Positions 11,260 to 19,610 of a DNA stretch of 64,000 nt are shown piece after piece. The notes beneath the pieces were generated by a model. That model was given only the letters and a program-made list of their open reading frames with translations, made no database searches and was not told the origin of the DNA. The DNA lies in NCBI RefSeq assembly GCF_002733955.1, contig NZ_NVXQ01000003.1:186001-250000 (forward strand), read 5' to 3'. The translations under genes and the position numbers were made by a program. Positions within the stretch are counted from its first letter, which is position 1, and every line of letters starts with the position of its first letter. This DNA is from Hoeflea sp. Its GTDB lineage: Bacteria; Pseudomonadota; Alphaproteobacteria; Rhizobiales; Rhizobiaceae.

Positions 11260-12182
11260 AACCCCACATTTTCCTTGCCTTTCAAACCCAGCATCGCCCG
11301 CGCTTCATCGGGTGTCGCCACCACGCGGCCCACGGATTCGACGATCTCTCGCACCATCGTCACCTGTTCGGCATTGGATTTGGCCAATTCTCCGCGCGCA
11401 ATATAGAGATTGTCTTCCAGCCCCACCCGCACATGTCCGCCCATGGTTGCACCCAGCTTGGCCAATGCCATCTGCTGACGCCCGGCAGCAAGCACCGAAA
11501 ACATGTAATCATCGCCGAACAGGCTGTTGGCAGTCTGCTTGAGATAGGCCAGATGCTCCGGTTCGGCAGGAATGCCACCCAGCACGCCCATGACGAACTG
11601 GATGAACATCGGCGCCTTGATCAGCCCCCGGTCAACGAAATGGCTGAGCATGTAGAGATGGCTGATGTCGTAGCATTCGAATTCGAACCGCGCACCGCGC
11701 TCATGCCCCATCTGCCTGAGCACGCCTTCGATGTCGCGTGGCGTGTTCTTGAACACCAGATCGTCGGAATTGCGCAGGAACGGTTCTTCCCAGTCATGCA
11801 GCCACTCTGTGCGTTTGCCGAGCATCGGATAGAGCGCGAAGTTCATCGAGCCCATGTTGAGCGAACACATTTCCGGCTTTAACGCCAGAGGCGCCGTTAG
11901 CCGCTGCTCCAGCGTCATCACCGCGCTGCCGCCGGTCGTCAGGTTCACTACCGCATCGGTGCCGGCCTTGATTGCGGGAAGAAAGCCCATGTAGTGCTCC
12001 AGCGCGGCAGAAGGCTGCCCGGTCTGGGGGTCCCGGGCATGCAGATGCAGGATGGCAGCCCCTGCTTCCGCCGCACCGATCGCCTGCCCGGCAATCTCCT
12101 CTGCAGTGACCGGCAGATAGGGTGACATGGATGGCGTGTGGATTGAGCCCGTGACGGCGCAGGAGATGATGATTTTCGACAT
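11256..12182 (-). CDS. Beta-keto acid cleavage enzyme (BKACE, DUF849)
   Basis: A 308-residue TIM-barrel enzyme of the family founded by 3-keto-5-aminohexanoate cleavage enzyme (Kce). The zinc-binding HLHARDP motif lies near residue 47 and the conserved GLEDNLYIARGELAKSN near the C terminus. The family uses acetyl-CoA to split a beta-keto acid, giving acetoacetate and a CoA thioester. Here it follows an aminotransferase, so it may cleave a beta-keto acid made by transamination of a beta-amino acid (inference). Many BKACE subfamilies have no known substrate. Confidence 0.9.
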   Translation of the reverse strand: MSKIIISCAVTGSIHTPSMSPYLPVTAEEIAGQAIGAAEAGAAILHLHARDPQTGQPSAALEHYMGFLPAIKAGTDAVVNLTTGGSAVMTLEQRLTAPLALKPEMCSLNMGSMNFALYPMLGKRTEWLHDWEEPFLRNSDDLVFKNTPRDIEGVLRQMGHERGARFEFECYDISHLYMLSHFVDRGLIKAPMFIQFVMGVLGGIPAEPEHLAYLKQTANSLFGDDYMFSVLAAGRQQMALAKLGATMGGHVRVGLEDNLYIARGELAKSNAEQVTMVREIVESVGRVVATPDEARAMLGLKGKENVGF

Positions 12183-12193
12183 GCGATTCTCCG

Positions 12194-13540
12194 TCAGGCC
12201 GTCTCGAGGGCAAGCCCGGCACGGGCCGCGAACTTGTCCAAGGCACTGGTCAACATGTCGATGATTTCATCCACCTGACCTTCCGAGATGATCATCGGCG
12301 GGCAGACCAGGAAATGATCACCCTCAAGCCCGCCGCGTGTCCGGCGCGAGTAAATGATCAGCCCTTCCGCATAGGCGAGTTCCACTAGCTCGTTGTAGGC
12401 ATTGAGCGCCTTGGGCAGCGGCTGCATGGTTTGCCGGTCAGCCACCAGCTCGAAGGCCAGCAACAGGCCTTCCCCGCGTACATCGCCAATGAAGGAAAAC
12501 CGCTGCATCAGGTTCTCGAGCCGTGCCTTGAGCAGACCGCCCATCCGGCCGGCGTTCTGCATCAGGCCGCCGGTTTCGATTTCCTCGATTACGGCAAGGC
12601 CTGCGGCACAGGCCAGCGGATTGCCGGCATAGGTATGACCATGCAGAAAGCCGCCCGCATCGAGCACCGGATCGACCAGCCGGTCATGCGCGATCATGGC
12701 GCCCAGCGGCGCGTAGCCTGCGCCAAACCCCTTGGAGATGGCAATGATATCCGGCTCGACGCCAAAATGCTCGGCTCCCATGAATTTGCCCGTGCGTCCG
12801 CCACCCGACATCACCTCGTCATGGATCAGCAACACGCCGTAGCGGTCGCAGATTTCGCGGACCGCCTGCATGTAGCCGGCCGGCGGCACCAGCGCGCCGG
12901 TCGACGCGCCGCCGATCGGTTCCACGATAAAGGCCAGCACGCTGTCCGCGCCTTCCTCCAGGATCTTGTTTTCCAACATCGCCGCATAATGGGCACCGGT
13001 TGCCGGGTTGTTGATGTCCAGTCCCTCGAGATAGGCCCGTGGCGCAGGGATCTTCGGCATCGGCTGCATCATCGGCAGGAACGGATCCGACAAAGGCGCA
13101 TAGCCGGTCAAGGCCAGCGCGCCCAGGGTGGAGCCGTGATAGCTCGGATCGCGCGAAATCACCTTCCAGCGCGAGCCTTGTCCGACTGTCACCGCATATT
13201 GCCGCGCCAGCTTGATGGCGCTTTCCACCGCTTCCGACCCTCCGGACACGAAGAACACCTTCTCCATCCCGGCAGGCGACAGCGACGCGACCTTCGCCGC
13301 AAGCCGCTCGCTGGGTTCGGTTTCGAAATGCAGCCGGTAGCCGAAGGTCGATTTCTCCATCTGCCGCCGCATGGCGTCGAGCACGCGCGGGTTGGAATGA
13401 CCGATATTGCTGACCATCGCGCCCGATGACCCGTCGAGATAGCGCTTGCCGTCGACATCCCACATATAGACCCCGCGCGCTTCGGCCAGCACCGGGCGCC
13501 GCGAACGGGTCTGGTAAAACAGATGACTTTCAGGTTTCAC
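12194..13540 (-). CDS. Class III (omega) aminotransferase
   Basis: A 448-residue fold-type I PLP enzyme. The conserved DEVMSGGGRTGKF segment holds the PLP Asp region and the Schiff-base Lys is in AISKGFGAGYAPLGAM; SGGSEAVESAIKLARQ binds phosphate. Relatives transaminate omega-amino acids, beta-alanine, putrescine or taurine with pyruvate or 2-oxoglutarate. The start is GTG and overlaps the stop of the ABC ATPase gene (GTGA). It precedes the beta-keto acid cleavage enzyme, suggesting consecutive steps. Confidence 0.9.
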   Translation of the reverse strand: MKPESHLFYQTRSRRPVLAEARGVYMWDVDGKRYLDGSSGAMVSNIGHSNPRVLDAMRRQMEKSTFGYRLHFETEPSERLAAKVASLSPAGMEKVFFVSGGSEAVESAIKLARQYAVTVGQGSRWKVISRDPSYHGSTLGALALTGYAPLSDPFLPMMQPMPKIPAPRAYLEGLDINNPATGAHYAAMLENKILEEGADSVLAFIVEPIGGASTGALVPPAGYMQAVREICDRYGVLLIHDEVMSGGGRTGKFMGAEHFGVEPDIIAISKGFGAGYAPLGAMIAHDRLVDPVLDAGGFLHGHTYAGNPLACAAGLAVIEEIETGGLMQNAGRMGGLLKARLENLMQRFSFIGDVRGEGLLLAFELVADRQTMQPLPKALNAYNELVELAYAEGLIIYSRRTRGGLEGDHFLVCPPMIISEGQVDEIIDMLTSALDKFAARAGLALETA

Positions 13541-14625
13541 GAACGCGCCTCCACCGGCAATGCCGCACAGTCCTTCGCCCGGAACTGCAAAGTGACCTTT
13601 GATCCCGTGGGAAGCGGATGATCATCAATCATGTTGATGGCTTGAAGCTGATGCTCTCCGACCCGAAGGAAATAACGGGCGGACTGGCCCTGATAATCGA
13701 CATTCTCGACCACCGCGTCGACGCTCAACCCATCTGTGTCAACCGTTCCAGCCGGTTTCAAAACCAGCCTTTCAGCCCGGATAACGAGCCGCACCGGACC
13801 GGGCGCGGAAATCTTCGGCGCGCGCTGCTTCGGGATCGCAATGTGCGGAAATCCGGGCAGCTCGACCGCAATGTCATTGCCCGAAACACCCGTGCAATTC
13901 GCGGCAAGCAGGTTCGAGGCACCCAGAAACTGGGCGACGAACTCGCTTGCCGGTGTGTTGTAGACCTCTTCCGGCGCCCCGATCTGCTCGACCCGGCCTT
14001 CCGACATGACGATGATCTTGTCCGACATGGCCAGCGCCTCGGTCTGGTCGTGGGTCACGAACACCGTGGTCACGCCGATGCTTTGCTGGATCCGCTTGAG
14101 CTCGACGCGCATGTCTTCACGCAGATTGGCGTCAAGCGCCGACAGCGGCTCGTCGAGCAGCAACACGTCAGGCTCGATGACAATGGCGCGGGCCAACGCA
14201 ATGCGCTGCTGCTGCCCGCCGGACAATTCCTTTGGATACCGCCCGCCCAGGTTGGGCAATTGCACCAGCTCCAGCGCCTGGGCCACCTTGCGCTTGGCGT
14301 CTTCCTTGCCGACATTGCGGTAGTTGAGACCGAAGGCCACGTTTTCGGCAACTGTCTTGTGCGGAAACAGCGCATAGTTCTGAAACACCAGCCCCAGATT
14401 GCGCTTGTGGATCGGCACGTCATTGACCCGCTTGCCCTTGATCGCGATTTCCCCCTCGCTGGGATCGAGCAGGCCGGCAATCATGCGCAAGGTCGTTGTC
14501 TTGCCACACCCGGAAGGGCCCAGCAGGGTGACAAAACTGCCCTCGCTGATATCCAGCGACATCTGGTGCACGGCGGTGTAGTCGCCAAAGCGCTTGACGA
14601 TATTGCTGAGAGTTACGGCGCTCAC
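13537..14625 (-). CDS. ABC transporter ATPase, spermidine/putrescine (PotA) type
   Basis: A 362-residue ATPase: Walker A GPSGCGKTTTLRM, signature LSGGQQQRIALARA, Walker B VLLLDEPLSALD, switch His in VFVTHDQTEAL, then a C-terminal TOBE domain. It starts with GTG at 14625. It energises the two permeases encoded upstream in the same operon. TOBE-containing ATPases of this class serve polyamine, iron or sugar importers; the PotB/PotC-like permeases favour a polyamine-type or other small cationic/amino substrate. Confidence 0.93.
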   Translation of the reverse strand: MSAVTLSNIVKRFGDYTAVHQMSLDISEGSFVTLLGPSGCGKTTTLRMIAGLLDPSEGEIAIKGKRVNDVPIHKRNLGLVFQNYALFPHKTVAENVAFGLNYRNVGKEDAKRKVAQALELVQLPNLGGRYPKELSGGQQQRIALARAIVIEPDVLLLDEPLSALDANLREDMRVELKRIQQSIGVTTVFVTHDQTEALAMSDKIIVMSEGRVEQIGAPEEVYNTPASEFVAQFLGASNLLAANCTGVSGNDIAVELPGFPHIAIPKQRAPKISAPGPVRLVIRAERLVLKPAGTVDTDGLSVDAVVENVDYQGQSARYFLRVGEHQLQAINMIDDHPLPTGSKVTLQFRAKDCAALPVEARS

Positions 14626-14688
14626 GATAGCGTGCCTCCGGTTGCGAGAAAAACCGACCCCACGCTTTCGGCGGGGCCGGAGACTGGC

Positions 14689-15834
14689 TTAGTAACCGCG
14701 CTGAACGCGGCCGAATTCCTTCGACCAGTCTGCTTCATTGCCGTTCCAGTAGGCCGGATTGGCGAATGTCAGGCCGGACAGCGTGCCGGTCGCATCAAAG
14801 GCCGGCAGCTTTGGAATCTTGTCGCCAAGATCGACCTTGGTCGGATCGAGCGCCGGTGGATAGCTCTGGCCTTCGGCCACCGCGATCGAGGTGTCCTTGT
14901 CGAGCATGAAGTTGAGCAGCTCCTCGCAGGCCGCCATCGGGCTGCCCTTGAGCACGAACAGGCATTCCTGCCAGCCAAAACCGTTCGGCGGATCGTAATA
15001 GCCGATATCATGGCCTTGCTCCTGCAGCGCGAAGATACGGCCCGACCAGCCTTCGGTGACGTGTATTTCTTCCTCGGCCAGCAGGCTCATCAGCTCGGCC
15101 CCGGACGCCCAGTACTTCAGCGCCAGGTCGCGGTGCTTGCGCACGGCATCCCACGCGGCTTCGACGTCCTCGATGTTGTTGGGATCCTGTCCGGTCTGCA
15201 ACGCCGCATACCACATCCGGGTGCGCCAATCGCTCCAGCCGCCGATCTTGCCCTTGTGCTTCTCGTCGATCAGGATCTTGGCGCCCTTTTCCTTCATCTC
15301 CTCGTCGGAAATGAACTTACGGTTATAGGCAAGACCCGTCGTGCCGTAGTCGTAAGGTGCCGCGCTCAGGCTGTCGGGCGTGATCGACTTGAACGCATTC
15401 ATCAGCGCCGGCATGACATTGGCCATGTTCGGAATATTGGCGAGGTTGAGTTCGCTGGTCAGATCGAAGCTGTGGTAGCGGGCATAATCGAACACACCGG
15501 ACAGGTGGGCGATGTTGTATTCGCCTGGCTGGCTGGCGCGCACCAGCGCGAGGTATTCGTCACCACCGGGAAAGGTACCGTCAATCACCTTGATGCCGGT
15601 CTTGTCGGTATACGGGTCAAAGGCATGCTTGCGGAAGGCTTCGGAAACGACACCGCCCCAGCCATCAAAGCGGACCTGGCTGACATCGCCGGCGGCCAGT
15701 GCCTGGCGCGCAAACGGCATCTGCAGACCATAGGCAGCACCTGCAGCGCCGAGAAGACCGAAAAACCTGCGGCGACTGATGTCGCCATTCTGGAACCGCT
15801 CGCGCAGTCGTTCATAGCGTTTTGTATCGTCCAT
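14689..15834 (-). CDS. ABC substrate-binding protein (PotD/PotF type), Tat-exported
   Basis: About 381 residues. The N terminus contains a twin-arginine motif (ISRRRFFGLLG) followed by a hydrophobic stretch and an AxA-like cleavage region (RQALAAGD), so it is exported folded by Tat. The mature part has the polyamine-binding-protein pattern (VRFDGWGGVVSEAFRKH, FPGGDEYLALV). I chose ATG 15834, which has GGAG six bases upstream, over an in-frame TTG four codons earlier. It lies between the permease and ATPase genes of the operon. Confidence 0.88.
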   Translation of the reverse strand: MDDTKRYERLRERFQNGDISRRRFFGLLGAAGAAYGLQMPFARQALAAGDVSQVRFDGWGGVVSEAFRKHAFDPYTDKTGIKVIDGTFPGGDEYLALVRASQPGEYNIAHLSGVFDYARYHSFDLTSELNLANIPNMANVMPALMNAFKSITPDSLSAAPYDYGTTGLAYNRKFISDEEMKEKGAKILIDEKHKGKIGGWSDWRTRMWYAALQTGQDPNNIEDVEAAWDAVRKHRDLALKYWASGAELMSLLAEEEIHVTEGWSGRIFALQEQGHDIGYYDPPNGFGWQECLFVLKGSPMAACEELLNFMLDKDTSIAVAEGQSYPPALDPTKVDLGDKIPKLPAFDATGTLSGLTFANPAYWNGNEADWSKEFGRVQRGY

Positions 15835-15872
15835 TTTGTTCTCCAACTCTGGTTCAGGTTCAATCGGGCGGT

Positions 15873-16658
15873 TTATCCGCCGCTTTTTGTTGCAAGTCTT
15901 CGGGCAAGGGCCGCACCGATCAGCGGCAGCCCGACCGTCAGCACGATGATGACCGTGCCGAGGGCGTTGATCTCCGGAGAGATCGAATTGCGAAGCATCG
16001 AGAAGATCTGCGTCGGCACGGTTTCAATCCCGCCCGGCTTCCAGAACAGCGTTCCGGTGATGTCGTCGAAGCTGATGGTGAAGGCGAACAACCCGCCCGC
16101 TGCCACTGCCGGCATCAGCTGCGGCAGCGTGATCTTCAGGAAGGTCTGCATCGGCGAGGCACCAAGGCTCAGCGCCGCCTCCTCGACATCTCGCCGGATG
16201 CTGACCAGCCGCGCCTGCACCACCAGGATGACGAAGGGCAGCGTGAAGATCACATGGCCTGCCAAGAGCAGCGTGAAGCTCTTGCCGATATCGAGGAAAT
16301 TGAGAAACAGCAGCAGCGCCACCGCCAGCACCACTTCCGGCACCAGGATCGGGGCGATCAGCAGCGTGGTGATCATGTTGCGGCTAGGAATCTGGTACCT
16401 GACCAGCGCCAGGCTGGCCAATACGCCAAGTACGGTCGAGATCACAGCCGTCATCAGCCCGAGCACGATCGAGGTCCGGAACGCCCGCATGATGGCGTCA
16501 TTGTTCCACAGCACTTCAAACCAGCGGGTCGACAATCCGGTCATCGGAAAACTGCCGAACTGGTTGGCGTTGAACGACAGCAGCACCACAACCGCAATCG
16601 GCAGGAACATGAAAAGATACACAAGAATTGTGTAAACCCGGATCAGACGCCAACCCAT
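15873..16658 (-). CDS. ABC permease (PotC type)
   Basis: A 261-residue inner-membrane permease with about six hydrophobic segments and the EAA loop EEAALSLGASPMQTFLKITLP facing the ATPase. It begins with ATG overlapping the stop codon of the companion permease. It is the second transmembrane subunit of the polyamine-type importer. Confidence 0.92.
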   Translation of the reverse strand: MGWRLIRVYTILVYLFMFLPIAVVVLLSFNANQFGSFPMTGLSTRWFEVLWNNDAIMRAFRTSIVLGLMTAVISTVLGVLASLALVRYQIPSRNMITTLLIAPILVPEVVLAVALLLFLNFLDIGKSFTLLLAGHVIFTLPFVILVVQARLVSIRRDVEEAALSLGASPMQTFLKITLPQLMPAVAAGGLFAFTISFDDITGTLFWKPGGIETVPTQIFSMLRNSISPEINALGTVIIVLTVGLPLIGAALARRLATKSGG

Positions 16659-17524
16659 CAGCCCAACCCTTTCGCCAGTTGTGCCATGCCGAGATAGCGG
16701 TTGTAGATGATCACAAGCACCCCGAGCACGACGAGAAGCAGCAGCGACAGCGCCGAGCCGAGCGGCCAGTTGAGCTGCCGGATGATCGCCTCATAGACAA
16801 GATTGGCAAACATCGCGTCGCGCGGCCCGCCGAGGATCACCGGTGTGATGTAAGTGCCTGCTGACAGCACGAAGCAGAGCAGCCCGCCAGCTGCCAGCCC
16901 GGGCAGCGACAGCGGCAGCGTCACCTGCAGGAAGCCCTGCCAGCGCGTCGCCCCCAACGATGACGCGGCGTCTTCGAGATTGGTATCGATGCCGTCGAGA
17001 CTGACGAAGATATTGAGCACCATGAACGGCAGCAGGAAATGCACCAGGCCGAGGATCACGGTTGTTTCGTTGTAGAGCATCTGGATCGGCTCGTTGATGA
17101 TCCCGAGCCAGATCATTGCCGAGTTGAGCGCGCCCGAGACGCCGAGAATATTGATCCAGCTCATCGTGCGGATGATGTAGCTGATCCAGAACGGCAGCAT
17201 CAGCAGCACCAGAAGCACAACCTTGTTGCCCTGGGATCGGGCGATGAAAAAGGCCGCAGGGTAGCCAAGAAGCGCGCAGACAAGTGTCGTGATTGCCGCG
17301 ATCTTCAAAGTGTTGAGCAGGATGTCCCTGTAGAATGGATCGGTCAGCGCCTCTTGCCAGTTGTCGAGGAAAAACCCTGGCGTATCGGCACCGGCGGCAC
17401 TCTTGAGCCAGAACGAATAGACGACGATGAAGACCAGCGGCACGATCAGCAGCATCACGATCGCCGTCAGTGCCGGCGCCAGCAGAATCCACGGCTGCCG
17501 CGCCTCGCGTTGTTCGATGCTCAT
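16658..17524 (-). CDS. ABC permease (PotB type)
   Basis: A permease of about 288 residues with six predicted membrane helices and an EAA loop (LEDAASSLGATRWQGFLQV). I chose ATG 17524 because GGGGAG lies 10 bases upstream and the first helix (WILLAPALTAIVMLL) then follows shortly after; in-frame ATG 17560 and TTG 17585 upstream lack ribosome sites. It is the first gene of the ten-gene operon running to 8281 and is divergent from a LysR gene. Confidence 0.9.
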   Translation of the reverse strand: MSIEQREARQPWILLAPALTAIVMLLIVPLVFIVVYSFWLKSAAGADTPGFFLDNWQEALTDPFYRDILLNTLKIAAITTLVCALLGYPAAFFIARSQGNKVVLLVLLMLPFWISYIIRTMSWINILGVSGALNSAMIWLGIINEPIQMLYNETTVILGLVHFLLPFMVLNIFVSLDGIDTNLEDAASSLGATRWQGFLQVTLPLSLPGLAAGGLLCFVLSAGTYITPVILGGPRDAMFANLVYEAIIRQLNWPLGSALSLLLLVVLGVLVIIYNRYLGMAQLAKGLG

Positions 17525-17608
17525 GGTCCCGACGCTCCCCGGCGTTCTTGTTGAAGGCATGATGTTGGGGAAATCTTCATTGATCAAATAGATAATTGAT
17601 ATTCTAAC

Positions 17609-17625
17609 TATAGATGGTACCTATA
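17609..17625. promoter_or_regulatory. Candidate LysR operator in divergent promoter
   Basis: The dyad TATAG-N7-CTATA is centred on GGTACC and lies immediately before the LysR start codon, in an AT-rich 100-base region between the divergent regulator and the transporter operon. Size and position suit a LysR-type autoregulatory and activating site. TATAAT at 17622-17627 is too close to the ATG to serve that start unless initiation is internal. Confidence 0.45.
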
Positions 17626-17630
17626 ATGAC

Positions 17631-18590
17631 ATGAGCAGCCTCACGCCCCCCGAACGCCTCGCCCGTGATCTCGACTGGAATCTGTTGCGCACGTTTCTCG
17701 TACTTGCCGATTCTCGATCGGTCACCGAAGCCGCAGAACGCTTGAGTCTTAAGCAGCCGACAGTCTCCAGCGCTCTCAAGCGTCTGGAGGAACGGCTGGG
17801 CAAGCAGCTGATCAACCGCAAGCCGGGGCGGTTCGAACTCACCGCCGCCGGACGCCTGCTCTATGACGAGGCGATCGATATCCACGGCGCCATCCTGCGT
17901 CTTGGCACTGCCATCCGGGATGTCGAGGACGAGGTCAGCGGCCATGTCCGCATCGTTATGGCGAGCCACGTCATAAGCCCGTTGTTCGATCAGACCCTGA
18001 CCCAGTTTCACAAGGACCACCCCCGCGCCACGCTGTCGATCGAGGCGATGGCAAGCCGCAGTGCGCTAACCGCGGTTGCCGCCCGCCGCGCCTCGCTTGC
18101 CATCTGCCTGGTGATGGAACGCAGTCCGCAACTCGAGTACCGGCGCCTGTTCCGCGAGTTCTTTGGCCTGTTCTGCGGCCCCACCCATCCGCTCTATGGC
18201 CGCGAAGGCATCAGCATTGCCGATCTCGCAGGCCATTCCTCGGTGAGCTTCGTCACCGACCAGATGGATGATGCGCTCAGGCCCGTCGCGCAGATGCGCG
18301 CCGAGGCCCAGCTCGAGGCCCGCATTGTCGGCACCTCGCCCAATCTCGAAGAAGTGCGTCGGATGATCATCGCCGGTCTCGGCATCGGCCCGCTGCCGCT
18401 GCATGTGGTGCGGGAGGATGTCGAACGCGGGCGATTATGGCGGCTTCCGCCCTATGAGGCGCCGCCGGCGATTGACGTCCATGTGGTCTGGAACCCGTAT
18501 GCCAAGCCCAATCGCGCCGAGATCGCCATGCTGACCGGCCTGACCGACCTCATTGCCCAGACCCCCATGGAACAGCGTATTTACAGCTGA
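17631..18590 (+). CDS. LysR-family regulator, likely controls the divergent amine operon
   Basis: A 319-residue LysR-type regulator: helix-turn-helix at about residues 18-75 (LLRTFLVLADSRSVTEAAERL and QPTVSSALKRLEE), then a substrate-binding fold. Divergent placement next to the polyamine-type operon is the standard LysR arrangement, with an inducer expected among that pathway's substrates or intermediates. There is no clear Shine-Dalgarno before the ATG. Confidence 0.88.
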   Translation: MSSLTPPERLARDLDWNLLRTFLVLADSRSVTEAAERLSLKQPTVSSALKRLEERLGKQLINRKPGRFELTAAGRLLYDEAIDIHGAILRLGTAIRDVEDEVSGHVRIVMASHVISPLFDQTLTQFHKDHPRATLSIEAMASRSALTAVAARRASLAICLVMERSPQLEYRRLFREFFGLFCGPTHPLYGREGISIADLAGHSSVSFVTDQMDDALRPVAQMRAEAQLEARIVGTSPNLEEVRRMIIAGLGIGPLPLHVVREDVERGRLWRLPPYEAPPAIDVHVVWNPYAKPNRAEIAMLTGLTDLIAQTPMEQRIYS

Positions 18591-18613
18591 GCTCTCTGCC
18601 GCCGCACACTGCC

Positions 18614-18631
18614 GCCGGGTTGGGACCCGGC
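18614..18631 (+). terminator. Hairpin after the LysR gene
   Basis: GCCGGGT-TGGG-ACCCGGC, seven perfect pairs with a four-base loop, 24 bases after the LysR stop codon. Only a short TTT follows, so termination is plausible but not proven by the sequence. Confidence 0.5.
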
Positions 18632-18779
18632 AGTTTGCGAGCAGCTCTTCTCCAATCCGCCGAACGCGAGACCTTTCACAGTTCTCACCAGGACCTACCG
18701 TGAAAACAAGCGGGCCCCGCTTCATACAATATTTATTAGTGAAAGATTATGTAGAACGACCTAACTGCTGGAGCAAAGT

Positions 18780-19610
18780 ATGTATCGGCCTTGTTTGCGT
18801 ATCGGAACTACTCTTGCCATGGCGACAACGGCAGTTTGCTTGGGATCAATATCTTCTGCACAGGCAGACACGCTCCGCATCGGCGGAACCGGTTCTGCAA
18901 CGGTTTTGATGCAGCGGCTAGGTGCAGCATTCGAGGCCAGTCATGCAGACACTTCCGTCGAGGTGATACCCGGTCTGGGCAGCTCTGGCGGAATTGCAGC
19001 TGTTCTGGATAATGTACTGGATCTCGCTGTTTCCGCGCGTCCCCTGAAACCCGTTGAACAGGGATTGACCGCCATAGTCGCGGTCCGCACGCCCTATGGA
19101 CTTGTCAGCTCCAATCCGCATCCCGGCGACGTCGCGAAGACCGAGGTCGCGGCATTTTATGCCAACCCGGCAGCAACATGGCCGGACGGCACGTCGGTCC
19201 GGGTGATCCTCAGACCCAAGAGCGAAAGCGACACCGCGTTGCTGGGGGAGACTTTCCCCGGAATGGCGGCAGCCATCGAAAAGATCAGGTCCCGGATCGA
19301 CGTTCCTGTTGCGGCCACGGACCAGGATAATCTCGAAATGGCGTCGACCATCAAAGGTTCGCTTGTGGGTACAAGCCTGACCCAGATTGTGACCGAAAAC
19401 TATCAGTCGCAGTTGCACTTTCTCACCATAGACGGAGCCGAGCCAACCCTGGAAAACCTCGAAAACGGTGTTTATCCCTATTCCAAGCCTTACCGCTTTG
19501 TCTTTGCCGAGGAGCCTTCGCCGCTTGTACAGCGCTTCATGGACTTCATTGCATCCAGCGAAGGCAAAAGCATCTTGCGCGCATCAGGGAGCCTTTCGGC
19601 AACCCGGTGA
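18780..19610 (+). CDS. Periplasmic phosphate-binding-like (PstS-like) protein
   Basis: A 276-residue protein with a signal peptide (hydrophobic stretch to about residue 28, cleavage near SSAQA-DT). The mature part resembles PstS-type binding proteins: GGTGSATVLMQRLGAAFEA, PGLGSSGGIAAVLD and DLAVSARPLKP. There are no permease or ATPase genes nearby. Instead its stop codon overlaps the start of a membrane GGDEF-EAL gene (GTGA), so it probably works as a periplasmic sensor subunit rather than in transport. The start has GGAG six bases upstream. A 15-base palindrome AAGCGGGCCCCGCTT lies upstream at 18708-18722. Confidence 0.8.
   Translation: MYRPCLRIGTTLAMATTAVCLGSISSAQADTLRIGGTGSATVLMQRLGAAFEASHADTSVEVIPGLGSSGGIAAVLDNVLDLAVSARPLKPVEQGLTAIVAVRTPYGLVSSNPHPGDVAKTEVAAFYANPAATWPDGTSVRVILRPKSESDTALLGETFPGMAAAIEKIRSRIDVPVAATDQDNLEMASTIKGSLVGTSLTQIVTENYQSQLHFLTIDGAEPTLENLENGVYPYSKPYRFVFAEEPSPLVQRFMDFIASSEGKSILRASGSLSATR

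Noticed and set aside
14651-14675. GC-rich imperfect hairpin between the first binding-protein and ATPase genes
   Set aside because: Mismatched stem and no T-run; too weak to list beside the two clear intercistronic hairpins.
13618-16635. A 1005-codon open frame on the plus strand opposite the Pot-type operon
   Set aside because: It is antisense to three clear ABC genes with perfect family motifs; the translation is rich in Arg, His and Gln with no family resemblance. Typical GC-rich shadow frame.
17525-17587. Longer N terminus of the PotB-type permease (TTG 17587 or ATG 17560)
   Set aside because: No ribosome site before either; GGGGAG before ATG 17524 and the position of the first helix favour the shorter form.
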